From: Flavobacterium sp.
GTDB taxonomy: Bacteria > Bacteroidota > Bacteroidia > Flavobacteriales > Flavobacteriaceae
Assembly (NCBI RefSeq): GCF_024305175.1
Contig: NZ_JAMWYY010000004.1
Span: 1-64,000, forward strand
Direction: 5' to 3'
Length of the DNA stretch: 64,000 nt
The translations under genes and the position numbers were made by a program. Under the pieces are notes generated by a model. That model was not told the origin of the DNA, did no database searches, and worked only from the letters and a program-made list of their open reading frames with translations. Of this stretch, positions 41,686 through 50,575 are shown piece after piece (position 1 is the first letter of the stretch; every line of letters begins with the position of its first letter).

Positions 41686-43074
41686 ATGGTTAAGCAAACC
41701 ACAATAAAAAGCGAAATTTCTTTAAAAGGGGTTGGGCTGCATACCGGTAAAGAAGTTACCATGACTTTTAAGCCTGCACCAATAAACAACGGTTTTACTT
41801 TTGTAAGAGTAGACCTTGAAGGCCAGCCGATTGTAGAAGCTGACGCCAACTATGTTGTAAATACACAGCGTGGAACGAACCTTGAAAAAAAAGGTGTTAA
41901 GATACAAACATCAGAACACGTGCTTGCCGCTTTTGTTGGCTGCGATGTTGATAATGTAATCATTGAGCTTGATGCATCTGAACCGCCAATTATGGATGGT
42001 TCATCTAAGTTTTTTGTTGAAGCTATAGAAAAGGTTGGTATTGAAGAGCAGGATGCCGAGCGTAAAGTATATACGGTTAAAGAAGTAATATCTTATACGG
42101 ACGAAACTACAGGCAGCGAAATTATAGTTATGCCTGCGGATGATTATCAGGTTACCGCCATGGTAGATTTTGGTACAAAAGTGCTTGGCACACAAAACGC
42201 CACACTTAAAAACATAAAAGACTTTAAAACAGAAATTGCAGATTCAAGAACGTTCAGCTTTTTGCACGAGCTTGAAGCCCTGCTTGATAACGGCTTAATT
42301 AAAGGGGGAGACCTTAACAACGCTATAGTATATGTTGATAAGGAAATTTCTCCTGAAACAATGGAAAACCTTAAAAAAGCCTTTGGTAAAGAAGACCTTA
42401 CGGTAAAACCGAATGGTATACTGGATAACCTTACGCTGCATTACCCTAACGAGGCTGCACGCCACAAATTGCTTGATGTGATAGGCGACCTTGCATTAGT
42501 AGGTATCAGGATTAAAGGGAAGGTTATCGCCAACAAGCCCGGGCATTTTGTTAATACACAATTTGCAAAAAAACTATCTAAAATTATAAAAATAGAACAG
42601 CGCAACCAGGTTCCGGTATATGACCTTAACCAGGAACCATTAATGGATGTAAACAAGATTATGAGCATGCTGCCCCACAGGCCGCCGTTCCTTTTAGTTG
42701 ATAAAATACTTGAAATGAGCGACAGCCATGTAGTAGGGCTTAAAAATGTTACCATGAACGAGAGCTTTTTTGTGGGGCATTTCCCCGGGGCTCCCGTTAT
42801 GCCGGGCGTGCTTATAGTAGAGGCTATGGCGCAAACAGGGGGTATCCTTATACTTAGCTCTGTGCCAGATCCTGAAAATTATCTTACTTATTTCATGAAA
42901 ATTGACAATGTAAGGTTTAAGCAAAAAGTATTGCCGGGAGATACATTGGTATTTAAGTGCGATCTTATTTCGCCTATACGAAGGGGTATTTGCCACATGC
43001 AGGCTAATGCTTATGCCAATGGCAGACTTGTTGCTGAGGCCGAACTAATGGCCCAGATTGTCAAAAACAGCTAA
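41686..43074 (+). CDS. lpxC-fabZ: Bifunctional LpxC deacetylase / FabZ dehydratase
   Basis: A fusion of two enzymes. Residues about 1-305 are LpxC, the zinc deacetylase committing UDP-acyl-GlcNAc to lipid A; the zinc ligands are in TSEHVLAAF (His) and ARHKLLDVIGDL (His, Asp). Residues about 315-462 are FabZ, the 3-hydroxyacyl-ACP dehydratase, with MLPHRPPFLLVDKI and the catalytic His and Glu in GHFPGAPVMPGVLIVEAM. The fusion is a known Bacteroidota trait. It places at one site the enzymes that compete for 3-hydroxyacyl-ACP between phospholipid and lipid A. It is followed after 11 bases by lpxA. Confidence 0.96.
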   Translation: MVKQTTIKSEISLKGVGLHTGKEVTMTFKPAPINNGFTFVRVDLEGQPIVEADANYVVNTQRGTNLEKKGVKIQTSEHVLAAFVGCDVDNVIIELDASEPPIMDGSSKFFVEAIEKVGIEEQDAERKVYTVKEVISYTDETTGSEIIVMPADDYQVTAMVDFGTKVLGTQNATLKNIKDFKTEIADSRTFSFLHELEALLDNGLIKGGDLNNAIVYVDKEISPETMENLKKAFGKEDLTVKPNGILDNLTLHYPNEAARHKLLDVIGDLALVGIRIKGKVIANKPGHFVNTQFAKKLSKIIKIEQRNQVPVYDLNQEPLMDVNKIMSMLPHRPPFLLVDKILEMSDSHVVGLKNVTMNESFFVGHFPGAPVMPGVLIVEAMAQTGGILILSSVPDPENYLTYFMKIDNVRFKQKVLPGDTLVFKCDLISPIRRGICHMQANAYANGRLVAEAELMAQIVKNS

Positions 43075-43085
43075 AACAGAATTGT

Positions 43086-43871
43086 ATGAATCAACCGTTA
43101 GCATACGTTCATCCGGGGGCAAAAATTGCCAAAAACGTGGTGATAGAACCATTTACAACCATCCATAATAATGTGGAGATAGGCGAGGGTACCTGGATAG
43201 GATCAAACGTTACTATAATGGAGGGCGCCAGGATTGGCAAGAATTGTAACATTTTTCCGGGTGCGGTAATTTCTGCCGTACCACAGGACCTAAAATTCGG
43301 AGGTGAAGATTCACTTGCAATAATAGGTGATAACTGCACTGTACGCGAATGTGTTACCATCAATAGGGGTACTGTTGCTTCGGGTGTAACCAAACTCGGT
43401 AACAACTGCCTTATTATGGCTACTGCCCACATAGCACATGACTGCCACATAGGCGATAATGCCATTATTGTAAATGGTGTTGCACTTGCAGGGCATGTTA
43501 CCGTTGGCAGCTATGCCATTATTGGAGGGCTTGCAGCAGTACACCAGTTTATCAGTATAGGAGACCACGCCATGATTTCCGGAGGGTCTTTAGTGCGTAA
43601 AGATGTACCGCCATTTACAAAAGCAGCCAAAGAGCCGCTCTCTTATGTAGGTATAAACTCTATAGGGCTAAGGCGCAGGGGCTTTACACCTGAAAAGATA
43701 AGGGAAATACAGGATATCTACAGGATATTATACCAAAAGAACTATAACACTACACAGGCTTTAAGCCTTATAGAAGCCGAAATGGAGGCAACACCTGAGC
43801 GTGATGAGATTATTCTTTTTATCAGGAACTCATCGCGTGGTATTATGAAAGGTTATACAGGCATTTACTAA
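43086..43871 (+). CDS. lpxA: UDP-N-acetylglucosamine acyltransferase
   Basis: LpxA transfers a 3-hydroxyacyl chain from ACP to UDP-GlcNAc, the first step of lipid A synthesis. It has a left-handed beta-helix from residue 1 to about 190 and a C-terminal helical domain (RRRGFTPEKIREIQDIYRIL). The catalytic His is in TAHIAHDCHIGDNAI. At 261 residues it has the normal family length. It lies between lpxC/fabZ and efp in the same operon. The reaction is reversible, so the LpxC partner upstream provides commitment. Confidence 0.96.
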   Translation: MNQPLAYVHPGAKIAKNVVIEPFTTIHNNVEIGEGTWIGSNVTIMEGARIGKNCNIFPGAVISAVPQDLKFGGEDSLAIIGDNCTVRECVTINRGTVASGVTKLGNNCLIMATAHIAHDCHIGDNAIIVNGVALAGHVTVGSYAIIGGLAAVHQFISIGDHAMISGGSLVRKDVPPFTKAAKEPLSYVGINSIGLRRRGFTPEKIREIQDIYRILYQKNYNTTQALSLIEAEMEATPERDEIILFIRNSSRGIMKGYTGIY

Positions 43872-43893
43872 ACATTTTAATTAAGACAATATA

Positions 43894-44460
43894 ATGGCAA
43901 GTACATCAGATATCAGGAACGGGTTATGCATTAAGTATAACAACGATATTTACAAAATTATTGAATTCCTTCACGTTAAGCCGGGTAAAGGCCCTGCATT
44001 TGTAAGGACAAAACTTAAAAGCCTTACAACCGGTAAAGTGCTTGATAATACATTTTCTGCAGGTCATAAAATTGAAGATGTAAGGGTAGAAACACACAAA
44101 TTCCAGTTTTTATACCCTGAGGGAGACCAGTATCACTTTATGCATGCTGAAACGTATGAGCAGATATCGCTTAACAAGAACATTCTTGATGCCCCGGATC
44201 TTTTAAAAGAAGGAGAAAACGTAATGGTAATAATAAATACTGAAACTGATGCGCCACTTTCTGTAGATATGCCTGCATCTGTTGTGCTGGAAATTACCTA
44301 TGCAGAGCCGGGTGTTAAAGGCAACACAGCTACTAATGCTACAAAACCTGCAACTGTAGAAACAGGCGCTCAGGTTAATGTTCCGCTTTTCATTAACGAA
44401 GGTGATAAAATTAAAATTGATACTTCTACTTACGCTTATATTGAAAGGGTAAAAGAATAA
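43894..44460 (+). CDS. efp: Elongation factor P
   Basis: EF-P rescues ribosomes stalled at polyproline stretches. Its 188 residues form the KOW-like N-terminal domain and two OB domains (the C-terminal one includes GDKIKIDTSTYAYIERV). The loop HVKPGKGPAFVRTKLK carries Lys32 at the tip, the residue modified in many bacteria. No epmA/epmB-like gene is visible here, so modification status is unknown. It follows lpxA by 22 bases and ends the first envelope operon at a strong terminator (44478-44503). Confidence 0.96.
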   Translation: MASTSDIRNGLCIKYNNDIYKIIEFLHVKPGKGPAFVRTKLKSLTTGKVLDNTFSAGHKIEDVRVETHKFQFLYPEGDQYHFMHAETYEQISLNKNILDAPDLLKEGENVMVIINTETDAPLSVDMPASVVLEITYAEPGVKGNTATNATKPATVETGAQVNVPLFINEGDKIKIDTSTYAYIERVKE

Positions 44461-44477
44461 TAAAAAGAATTTTATAT

Positions 44478-44508
44478 AAATCTGCCGCATAAACGGCAGA
44501 TTTCTTAT
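44478..44508 (+). terminator. Terminator after efp
   Basis: AAATCTGCCG (44478-44487) and CGGCAGATTT (44494-44503) form a 10-bp stem, followed by CTTATTTTT. It separates efp from the second lpxD-like gene 32 bases on. Confidence 0.85.
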
Positions 44509-44534
44509 TTTTAGTACGGTTAAAAGTTTTTCTG

Positions 44535-45470
44535 ATGAAGTTTCCTAAAGTTTACCATCTAAAAGAAATAGCTGCTATTATTAACAGCGAATATGTGGGC
44601 GCAGATGATTTCCCGGTACATGGAATGAATGAAATCCATGTGGTTGAGCCGGGCGATATTGTTTTTGTAGACCATCCCAAGTACTATGACAAAGCGTTGC
44701 AATCGGCAGCTACAATAGTACTTATAAACAAAGAAGTAGAATGCCCCGAAGGTAAAGCGTTGCTGATATCAGATGACCCTTTCAGGGATTTTAATAAGCT
44801 TACTCGCCACTTTATGCCTTTTCAGGCAGCAGGCGCTTCTGTAGCTGCTTCTGCTAAAATAGGTGAGGGTACAGTAATACAGCCTAATTCATTTATTGGT
44901 AATAATGTAACCATTGGCAAAAACTGCCTGATACACTCTAATGTTTCAGTATATGATAATACCGTAATAGGCGATAACGTAATTATACACGCCGGTACAG
45001 TGCTTGGCGCCGATGCTTTTTATTATAAAAAACGCCCTGAAGGATTTGATCAGCTTCTTTCTGGTGGCAGGGTTGTTGTTAAGGATAATGTTGGTATAGG
45101 TGCACTTTGCACAATTGACAAAGGAGTTACCGGAGATACAACCATCGGCGAGGGCACAAAAATTGATAACCAGGTACATGTGGGGCATGACACTGTAATA
45201 GGTAAAAAATGCCTTATTGCAGCACAAACGGGCATTGCAGGCTGCGTAATTATTGAAGATGAAGTAACAATGTGGGGCCAGGTAGGCAGTACAAGCGGCA
45301 TTACTATTGGCGCTAAAGCAGTAATACAGGCACAATCGGGCATTAGCAAATCGCTGGAAGGCGGTAAAGTTTATTTCGGCTCTCCGGCAGAAGAATCACG
45401 CCAGATGATGAGGCAGCTTATGAATGTGAAAAGGATACCTGAAATTTTTGAAAAACTAAAAGGCAAGTAG
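44535..45470 (+). CDS. LpxD-like N-acyltransferase paralogue
   Basis: 311 residues with an LpxD-type N-terminal domain (KVYHLKEIAAIINSEYVG, DIVFVDHPKYYDKAL) and a hexapeptide beta-helix. The putative catalytic His is in NQVHVGHDTVIGKKCLIAAQTG, conserved relative to LpxD, and YYKKRPEGFDQLLSGG is a distinct insertion. The C-terminal helix is shorter than in LpxD. Bacteroidota often carry this second protein next to efp. It could acylate a different nucleotide-sugar or use another chain length. It begins a new transcription unit after the efp terminator and is followed 1 base later by a SnoaL-like gene. Confidence 0.85.
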   Translation: MKFPKVYHLKEIAAIINSEYVGADDFPVHGMNEIHVVEPGDIVFVDHPKYYDKALQSAATIVLINKEVECPEGKALLISDDPFRDFNKLTRHFMPFQAAGASVAASAKIGEGTVIQPNSFIGNNVTIGKNCLIHSNVSVYDNTVIGDNVIIHAGTVLGADAFYYKKRPEGFDQLLSGGRVVVKDNVGIGALCTIDKGVTGDTTIGEGTKIDNQVHVGHDTVIGKKCLIAAQTGIAGCVIIEDEVTMWGQVGSTSGITIGAKAVIQAQSGISKSLEGGKVYFGSPAEESRQMMRQLMNVKRIPEIFEKLKGK

Positions 45471-45471
45471 T

Positions 45472-45834
45472 ATGGATGCGAAAGAACTGGTAACGGCATA
45501 TTACAATTCTGATGCTTTTGGCAATCCGGATGTTATGGACAGGTTTATCCATAAAGATATGAAGATGGAATGGCGCAGCTCTAAAGGCTTTTTGCAGGTG
45601 GATAAAGAAGACCTGCTTGAACTTGTAGCAGGGCTTAAAAGGGCATATTCGTCTTACAGGCTTGATATAGGCCATATTATTGCCGATGGCGGCCGTGCCT
45701 GCGTGCGCTACACGCATTATGTCCATGCTATAGAAAATCCTTCTGAAGAAGTTGTGCTGGGCCATTTTGTCGCAATATGGGAAATAAAAGATAAAAAACT
45801 GTATAAAGGTTACCTTATGAGCCAGGTTGGATAA
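45472..45834 (+). CDS. SnoaL/NTF2-like fold protein
   Basis: A 120-residue soluble protein with the cone-shaped alpha+beta pattern of the NTF2/SnoaL family: an N-terminal helix (AKELVTAYYNSDAF), helices around MDRFIHKDM, then curved strands (RACVRYTHYVHAIENPSEEVVLGHFVAIWEI). Such domains often bind small hydrophobic ligands or act as isomerases. No catalytic set can be identified. It starts 1 base after the LpxD paralogue, and its stop overlaps the next start (TAATG), so it belongs to that operon. Confidence 0.78.
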   Translation: MDAKELVTAYYNSDAFGNPDVMDRFIHKDMKMEWRSSKGFLQVDKEDLLELVAGLKRAYSSYRLDIGHIIADGGRACVRYTHYVHAIENPSEEVVLGHFVAIWEIKDKKLYKGYLMSQVG

Positions 45835-46949
45835 TGCCGGGGCAAGCTCAAATAATACGCACCGTTACTTTTTTCTGGCTTATAGCCAAGCTTATTAGCT
45901 ACAAAGTCTGGTTGGCTGACAGGCTTTATCCTGTGATACCGGTTTTAGATTTCAGCACCAACATGCCGGGCTATTTTCATACTATACTATTTTGCGGTTC
46001 ACTACTCCTTTTTATTTACCTGCTTATTTTTCCTAAGAATAATGTGGCAATTCTATTACTTATTTTTACAGAACTGCTTTCCTGCCTTTTAGATGTAACC
46101 CGCTGGCAACCGTGGGAATATTTATACCTGTTCCTTTTTGCTATTATTGCCACTTATGGTAAAAATAAAGAAAGGCTATATATTGCCATTACACTTGTTT
46201 TAGCATCTACCTACGTGTTCAGCGGACTTCATAAACTTAATGGCGGATTTTTATATTCGGTATGGAAAATTACCATACTGCATGAACTCTTTGGCATATC
46301 GCACGAATCAGGAAAGAATTTGTTAGTACATTATTCAGGGCTATTACTGCCGGTGCTTGAAATAGCAGCAGGGCTTGGGATTTTGTTACTGAAAAACAAG
46401 AGATTACCAGTGTATATACTAATCACCATGCACTTATTTATACTGGTATTAGTAGGGCCACTGGGCACTAATTATAATGTAATCATCTGGCCCTGGAATG
46501 TTGCCATGATGTTTCTTTTATATCAGGTATCTATCAAAAACAACTATGGCTATTTTAATGCTAAAACTGTTTTAAGCGGCAGGTATGCTATAATTATTTT
46601 ATTTTGGATAGTACTGCCCGTTGCCAGTTTTGGAGGCTACTGGAGCCGTTATTTTTCGTCGAGCTTATATTCAGGAAACACCTTAAACATGGATATCTGC
46701 TTTGGTGAAGGTGAAGTGCCAAAAGAAATTGACGATTTTAGAGCAAAAAAAGACAGACACAGAATATGTGATGGCAAAGCACGGCTTTCTGTACTGCATT
46801 GGGGGCTGGAAGAACTTAAAGTTCCGCCTTATCCTGAAGCCTGGTATTATAATCGTTTTAAGCAGGAGTATGAAAAAAAATATAGTAGAAGAGATGCTGC
46901 CTTTATTATGTATGCATATCCTTACAGGCAAAAGCAGCTTGCAGAATAA
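45834..46949 (+). CDS. Multispan membrane protein (HTTM/DoxX-like)
   Basis: 371 residues with about eight hydrophobic helices (HTILFCGSLLLFIYLLIF, LYLFLFAIIATYG and others) and a hydrophilic C-terminal domain of about 100 residues. A helical segment SGLHKLNGGFLYSVW recalls HTTM and DoxX-type proteins, but catalytic residues of gamma-carboxylases are not evident. The C-terminal part contains DICFGEGEVPKEIDD and many aromatic and basic residues (RFKQEYEKKYSRRDA). It overlaps the upstream SnoaL-like gene (TAATG). The family assignment is tentative; function is unknown. Confidence 0.7.
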   Translation: MPGQAQIIRTVTFFWLIAKLISYKVWLADRLYPVIPVLDFSTNMPGYFHTILFCGSLLLFIYLLIFPKNNVAILLLIFTELLSCLLDVTRWQPWEYLYLFLFAIIATYGKNKERLYIAITLVLASTYVFSGLHKLNGGFLYSVWKITILHELFGISHESGKNLLVHYSGLLLPVLEIAAGLGILLLKNKRLPVYILITMHLFILVLVGPLGTNYNVIIWPWNVAMMFLLYQVSIKNNYGYFNAKTVLSGRYAIIILFWIVLPVASFGGYWSRYFSSSLYSGNTLNMDICFGEGEVPKEIDDFRAKKDRHRICDGKARLSVLHWGLEELKVPPYPEAWYYNRFKQEYEKKYSRRDAAFIMYAYPYRQKQLAE

Positions 46950-47010
46950 TTTTTTTGCAAATTTAATATACAAATAGTATAATTTCTTTTATATATTTTA
47001 AGTAAAAAAC

Positions 47011-47018
47011 TATTTTTG
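47011..47018 (+). promoter_or_regulatory. Candidate -7 element for sucD
   Basis: TATTTTTG matches TAnnTTTG and lies 33 bases before the sucD start, in an AT-rich gap. No clear TTG -33 element is present at the right distance, so this is a partial match. Confidence 0.4.
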
Positions 47019-47050
47019 CATTGCGATTATAAATAATTAAAAAATATATC

Positions 47051-47923
47051 ATGAGTGTTTTAGTAAATAAAGATTCCAAAATAATTGTTCAGGGATTCAC
47101 CGGCAGCGAAGGAACTTTCCACGCAACCCAAATGATTGAATATGGCACTAACGTTGTTGGCGGTGTAACACCGGGCAAAGGCGGTACAACGCATTTAGAC
47201 CGTCCTGTGTTTAATACTGTTAAAGACGCTGTAGAAATTGCAGGTGCCGATACTTCTATCATTTTTGTTCCGCCTGCCTTTGCAGCCGATGCAATTATGG
47301 AAGCCGCAGAAGCCGGTATAAAAGTAATTATTGCTATTACCGAAGGCATACCTGTTGCGGATATGATTAAAGCTTATGATTATATAAAAGATAAAGACTG
47401 CCGCCTTGTAGGCCCTAACTGCCCTGGTGTTATCACTCCGGAGGAGGCTAAGGTTGGTATCATGCCGGGCTTTGTGTTTAAGAAAGGTACTGTAGGTATC
47501 GTTTCTAAATCGGGTACGCTTACTTATGAGGCAGCCGACCAGGTAGTAAAGCAGGGATTAGGCATTACTACTGCTATCGGTATTGGTGGTGACCCAATAA
47601 TTGGTACTACTACTAAAGAAGCGGTTGAACTTTTAATGAACGACCCTGAAACAGAATGTATTGTAATGATAGGGGAGATAGGCGGACAGCTTGAAGCTGA
47701 TGCTGCAAAGTGGATTAAGGAAAACGGTAACAAAAAACCTGTTGTAGGTTTCATTGCCGGAGAAACTGCTCCTAAAGGCCGTACTATGGGCCACGCGGGT
47801 GCTATTGTTGGCGGCGCCGATGATACAGCCGAAGCCAAGAAACGCATCATGAGGGAAAATGGTATACACGTTGTTGATTCTCCTGCTGAAATAGGTAAAA
47901 AAGTAAAAGAAGTTTTAGGTTAA
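47051..47923 (+). CDS. sucD: Succinyl-CoA ligase alpha subunit
   Basis: The alpha subunit of the TCA-cycle enzyme that makes ATP or GTP from succinyl-CoA. The CoA-binding Rossmann domain ([31 protein letters not shown]) and ligase domain are intact over 290 residues. The phosphorylated active-site His is near residue 248 in [11 protein letters not shown], and [12 protein letters not shown] is conserved. The beta-subunit gene sucC is not in this window, so the two subunits are encoded separately, as is common in Bacteroidota. A palindromic terminator follows. Confidence 0.96.
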   Translation: MSVLVNKDSKIIVQGFTGSEGTFHATQMIEYGTNVVGGVTPGKGGTTHLDRPVFNTVKDAVEIAGADTSIIFVPPAFAADAIMEAAEAGIKVIIAITEGIPVADMIKAYDYIKDKDCRLVGPNCPGVITPEEAKVGIMPGFVFKKGTVGIVSKSGTLTYEAADQVVKQGLGITTAIGIGGDPIIGTTTKEAVELLMNDPETECIVMIGEIGGQLEADAAKWIKENGNKKPVVGFIAGETAPKGRTMGHAGAIVGGADDTAEAKKRIMRENGIHVVDSPAEIGKKVKEVLG

Positions 47924-47943
47924 TTCCTGAATCTCATATAAAT

Positions 47944-47971
47944 AATAAACCCCGCAATTGCGGGGTTTATT
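47944..47971. terminator. Bidirectional terminator
   Basis: A perfect 28-base palindrome (AATAAACCCCGCAA and its complement) with flanking T runs lies between convergent sucD and ligD, and its right arm contains the ligD stop codon. Confidence 0.9.
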
Positions 47972-50570
47972 GTTTTATTTGGTTCAACACCTTTCTTAAA
48001 TCAATAGCATTATCAAAAAAGTCAGCCCATAGGTCACCTTTTTGTTTTACGCGCTCCGGCAGGGTTTTAATATTGAAGTTTTTAATATCAAAAATTTTAT
48101 CATCGAGTTCTTCCCATTCCAGTGGGGTGCTTGCTGTAGCGCCTTCACGTGGGCGCAGGGAGTAGGCGCAGGCCATTGTTTTACCTTTGCCATTTTGCAG
48201 AAAGTCAAGATACACTTTGCCTTTGCGTTTGTCAGGCATACGTTCTAAACTGGTAATATCGGGTAGGGCGGCATGCACATGCTGACTTACAATATGTGAA
48301 AAATCCCGTGTATTATCATAAGTAAACTCAGGCTTAATAGGTATAAAAACGTGCAGCCCTTTACCGCCGCTGGTTTTCAGGTAGCCTTTTATACCGATGC
48401 TGTCAAGCACTTCCTTTACTTTCCTTGCAGTACTTAGCAGGTCTTTTAATGTAGCCTCGTTAGGGTCGAGGTCAAAAATTATGTAATCCGGATTGTTGAT
48501 GCTGCCCACGCGGCTGCTCCAGGGATTGATCTCGATACACCCAAGGTTTGCCATATAAATCAGTGTTTCTTTATCATTACAGATAAGATACTCAATACTT
48601 TCACCTTTGGATGAAGAACGTATTTTGCGGGTTTTTGCCCATTTAGGCGCTTTTCCAGCCATATCTTTCTGGAAAAATCCATCTCCTTTTATGCCATTGG
48701 GTGTGCGCCGCATACTCTGTGGCCTGTCAATCAAAAAGGGGAGTACATACTCCGCCATAACATCGTAGTAGTGTATTACATCCCCTTTAGTATAACCTTC
48801 TTCGGGCCAAAATACTTTATTTAAATTAGTGACTTTAACTTTATCAGTGTCCCATCCTGTAGTATTTGTTTTTTTAGTACTTTTTTTATCCGAAACTTTT
48901 TTAGCAGATGCCTTAGTTTCATTATGTGCCGTTTCGGGAGTAAGGTGTGCTGCTTTTTCCCTAATTACCTTTTTAGGATCTTTATCTTCACGCAATGCTA
49001 TGAATACAGGATGCCGCAGGCTGTCTGTTTCTGTCCATTCCGAATATTTTATTTGGGCTACCAATTCCGGCTTTATCCAGTGGATACCCTTTTCTTTCGG
49101 AGTTTCATCAAATGGCGATGTTTTCCGTTCCAGTTTTTTTAATAAGGCATGCATATCTTTCAGGCTTTCTTCATCAAAACCGGTACCCACTTTGCCTGTA
49201 TAAATTAGCTTATCATCTTTATAGTAACCTAACAGCAATGAGCCAAAGCCTGTGCGTGAGCCTTTAGGGTCGGTAAACCCGCCAATTACCATTTCCTGCT
49301 CTTTGGTAACTTTTATCTTGAGCCAGTCTTTACTGCGTTTGCCAACATGGTATACCGAAGTACTTTTTTTGGCTATAATGCCTTCGCTGTTTTTTGCAGC
49401 AGCTTCTTTAAGTGCTTCAACACCTTTGCCTTCGGTGTGGGATGAAAAAAGGATGGCATCCGATTTTGGCAATAATGCTTTTGCAATTTTCTTTCGTTGC
49501 AATAATGATAGGGGAGTAAGGTCGAACCCGTTGAAGTATAGGATGTCGAATACATAACATTTCAGTTTTCCCCGGCCGGGGTTATCCTGATAGTATTGCA
49601 GCCATTGAAAGTGGCTTTGACCTTTTGTGTCTTCTACAACTATTTCGCTATCCAGAATTACATCATCGGTAATAGCTGTAAATGCCTCTACAAGTTCAGG
49701 ATATTTTTTATTAAACGACAGGCCATTACGCGAAATGATGTTTACTTTTCCTTCCTGCACCTGAATCAGGGCGCGGTAGCCGTCATATTTATTTTCAAAT
49801 ATCCATTCGTCGTCATCAAATGCTTCATCAGTAAGTGTGGCAAGCTGTGGCCTCCACTGTGTTGGAAATGCATCCACTCTTTTTGCATCTTCCACATCTT
49901 TGGCATTTAAGCCTAATGCATCGTTACTGCTATCATCTTCAGGTATAAGGTTGTTTTTTTTAGTTTTCTTCTGTTCTTTGTTGCTTTGCCACACATCAGA
50001 ATCACTGTCTTTAGCTATTTCATCAAGTGTCCTGCCTGTAAGTACCGATTGTTGCCCGAACTCTTTTTTATCGGCATATTCGTCTTTACCTTTCATTAGC
50101 AGCCATTCTTTATCCTTACCACTCATCTTTACCAAATGGTAAGAGCCTTTCAGCTTTTCGCCTTTCATTTCAATCTTTATATTGCCGTCCTTATACATTT
50201 TCCGCAGCAGCTTTTGGCTTTCGGTATAATTGCTTACGCCCTCGGCAGTATAAGTACCGGTGTCCCAAACCATAACTGTGCCACCACCGTATTGCCCTTT
50301 GGGTATTGTACCTTCAAAATCAATATAATCCATAGGATGGTCTTCTACATGCATGGCAAGCCTTTTTACAGATGTATCTGCCGAGGGGCCTTTGGGTACT
50401 GCCCAGCTAACCAGTACACCATCAATTTCAAGCCGAAAATCATAGTGCAGGTTAGAGGCAGCATGCTTTTGTACTACAAATCGCAGTTCATTCCCGCTCT
50501 TTTTTACTTTTCCTTTGGGTTCGGCGGTTTTAGTAAAGTCGCGTTTGCGGTTGTATTCAGAAAGTTTCAT
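47967..50570 (-). CDS. ligD: ATP-dependent DNA ligase LigD (three-domain)
   Basis: LigD seals double-strand breaks in bacterial nonhomologous end joining with Ku. Domain order is phosphoesterase (about 1-170, FVVQKHAASNLHYDFRLEID), ATP-dependent ligase (about 220-530, with catalytic Lys near 260 in FENKYDGYR and DSEIVVED), a Lys/Thr linker (about 540-570), and the AEP-type polymerase (about 575-860, VFWPEEGYTKGD, DRPQSMRRTPNG, DLDPNE). All three functions look intact, as in the 867-residue bacterial forms. It begins 5 bases after the ku stop, so both are co-expressed. Confidence 0.95.
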   Translation of the reverse strand: MKLSEYNRKRDFTKTAEPKGKVKKSGNELRFVVQKHAASNLHYDFRLEIDGVLVSWAVPKGPSADTSVKRLAMHVEDHPMDYIDFEGTIPKGQYGGGTVMVWDTGTYTAEGVSNYTESQKLLRKMYKDGNIKIEMKGEKLKGSYHLVKMSGKDKEWLLMKGKDEYADKKEFGQQSVLTGRTLDEIAKDSDSDVWQSNKEQKKTKKNNLIPEDDSSNDALGLNAKDVEDAKRVDAFPTQWRPQLATLTDEAFDDDEWIFENKYDGYRALIQVQEGKVNIISRNGLSFNKKYPELVEAFTAITDDVILDSEIVVEDTKGQSHFQWLQYYQDNPGRGKLKCYVFDILYFNGFDLTPLSLLQRKKIAKALLPKSDAILFSSHTEGKGVEALKEAAAKNSEGIIAKKSTSVYHVGKRSKDWLKIKVTKEQEMVIGGFTDPKGSRTGFGSLLLGYYKDDKLIYTGKVGTGFDEESLKDMHALLKKLERKTSPFDETPKEKGIHWIKPELVAQIKYSEWTETDSLRHPVFIALREDKDPKKVIREKAAHLTPETAHNETKASAKKVSDKKSTKKTNTTGWDTDKVKVTNLNKVFWPEEGYTKGDVIHYYDVMAEYVLPFLIDRPQSMRRTPNGIKGDGFFQKDMAGKAPKWAKTRKIRSSSKGESIEYLICNDKETLIYMANLGCIEINPWSSRVGSINNPDYIIFDLDPNEATLKDLLSTARKVKEVLDSIGIKGYLKTSGGKGLHVFIPIKPEFTYDNTRDFSHIVSQHVHAALPDITSLERMPDKRKGKVYLDFLQNGKGKTMACAYSLRPREGATASTPLEWEELDDKIFDIKNFNIKTLPERVKQKGDLWADFFDNAIDLRKVLNQIKQ

Positions 50571-50575
50571 GGCAA

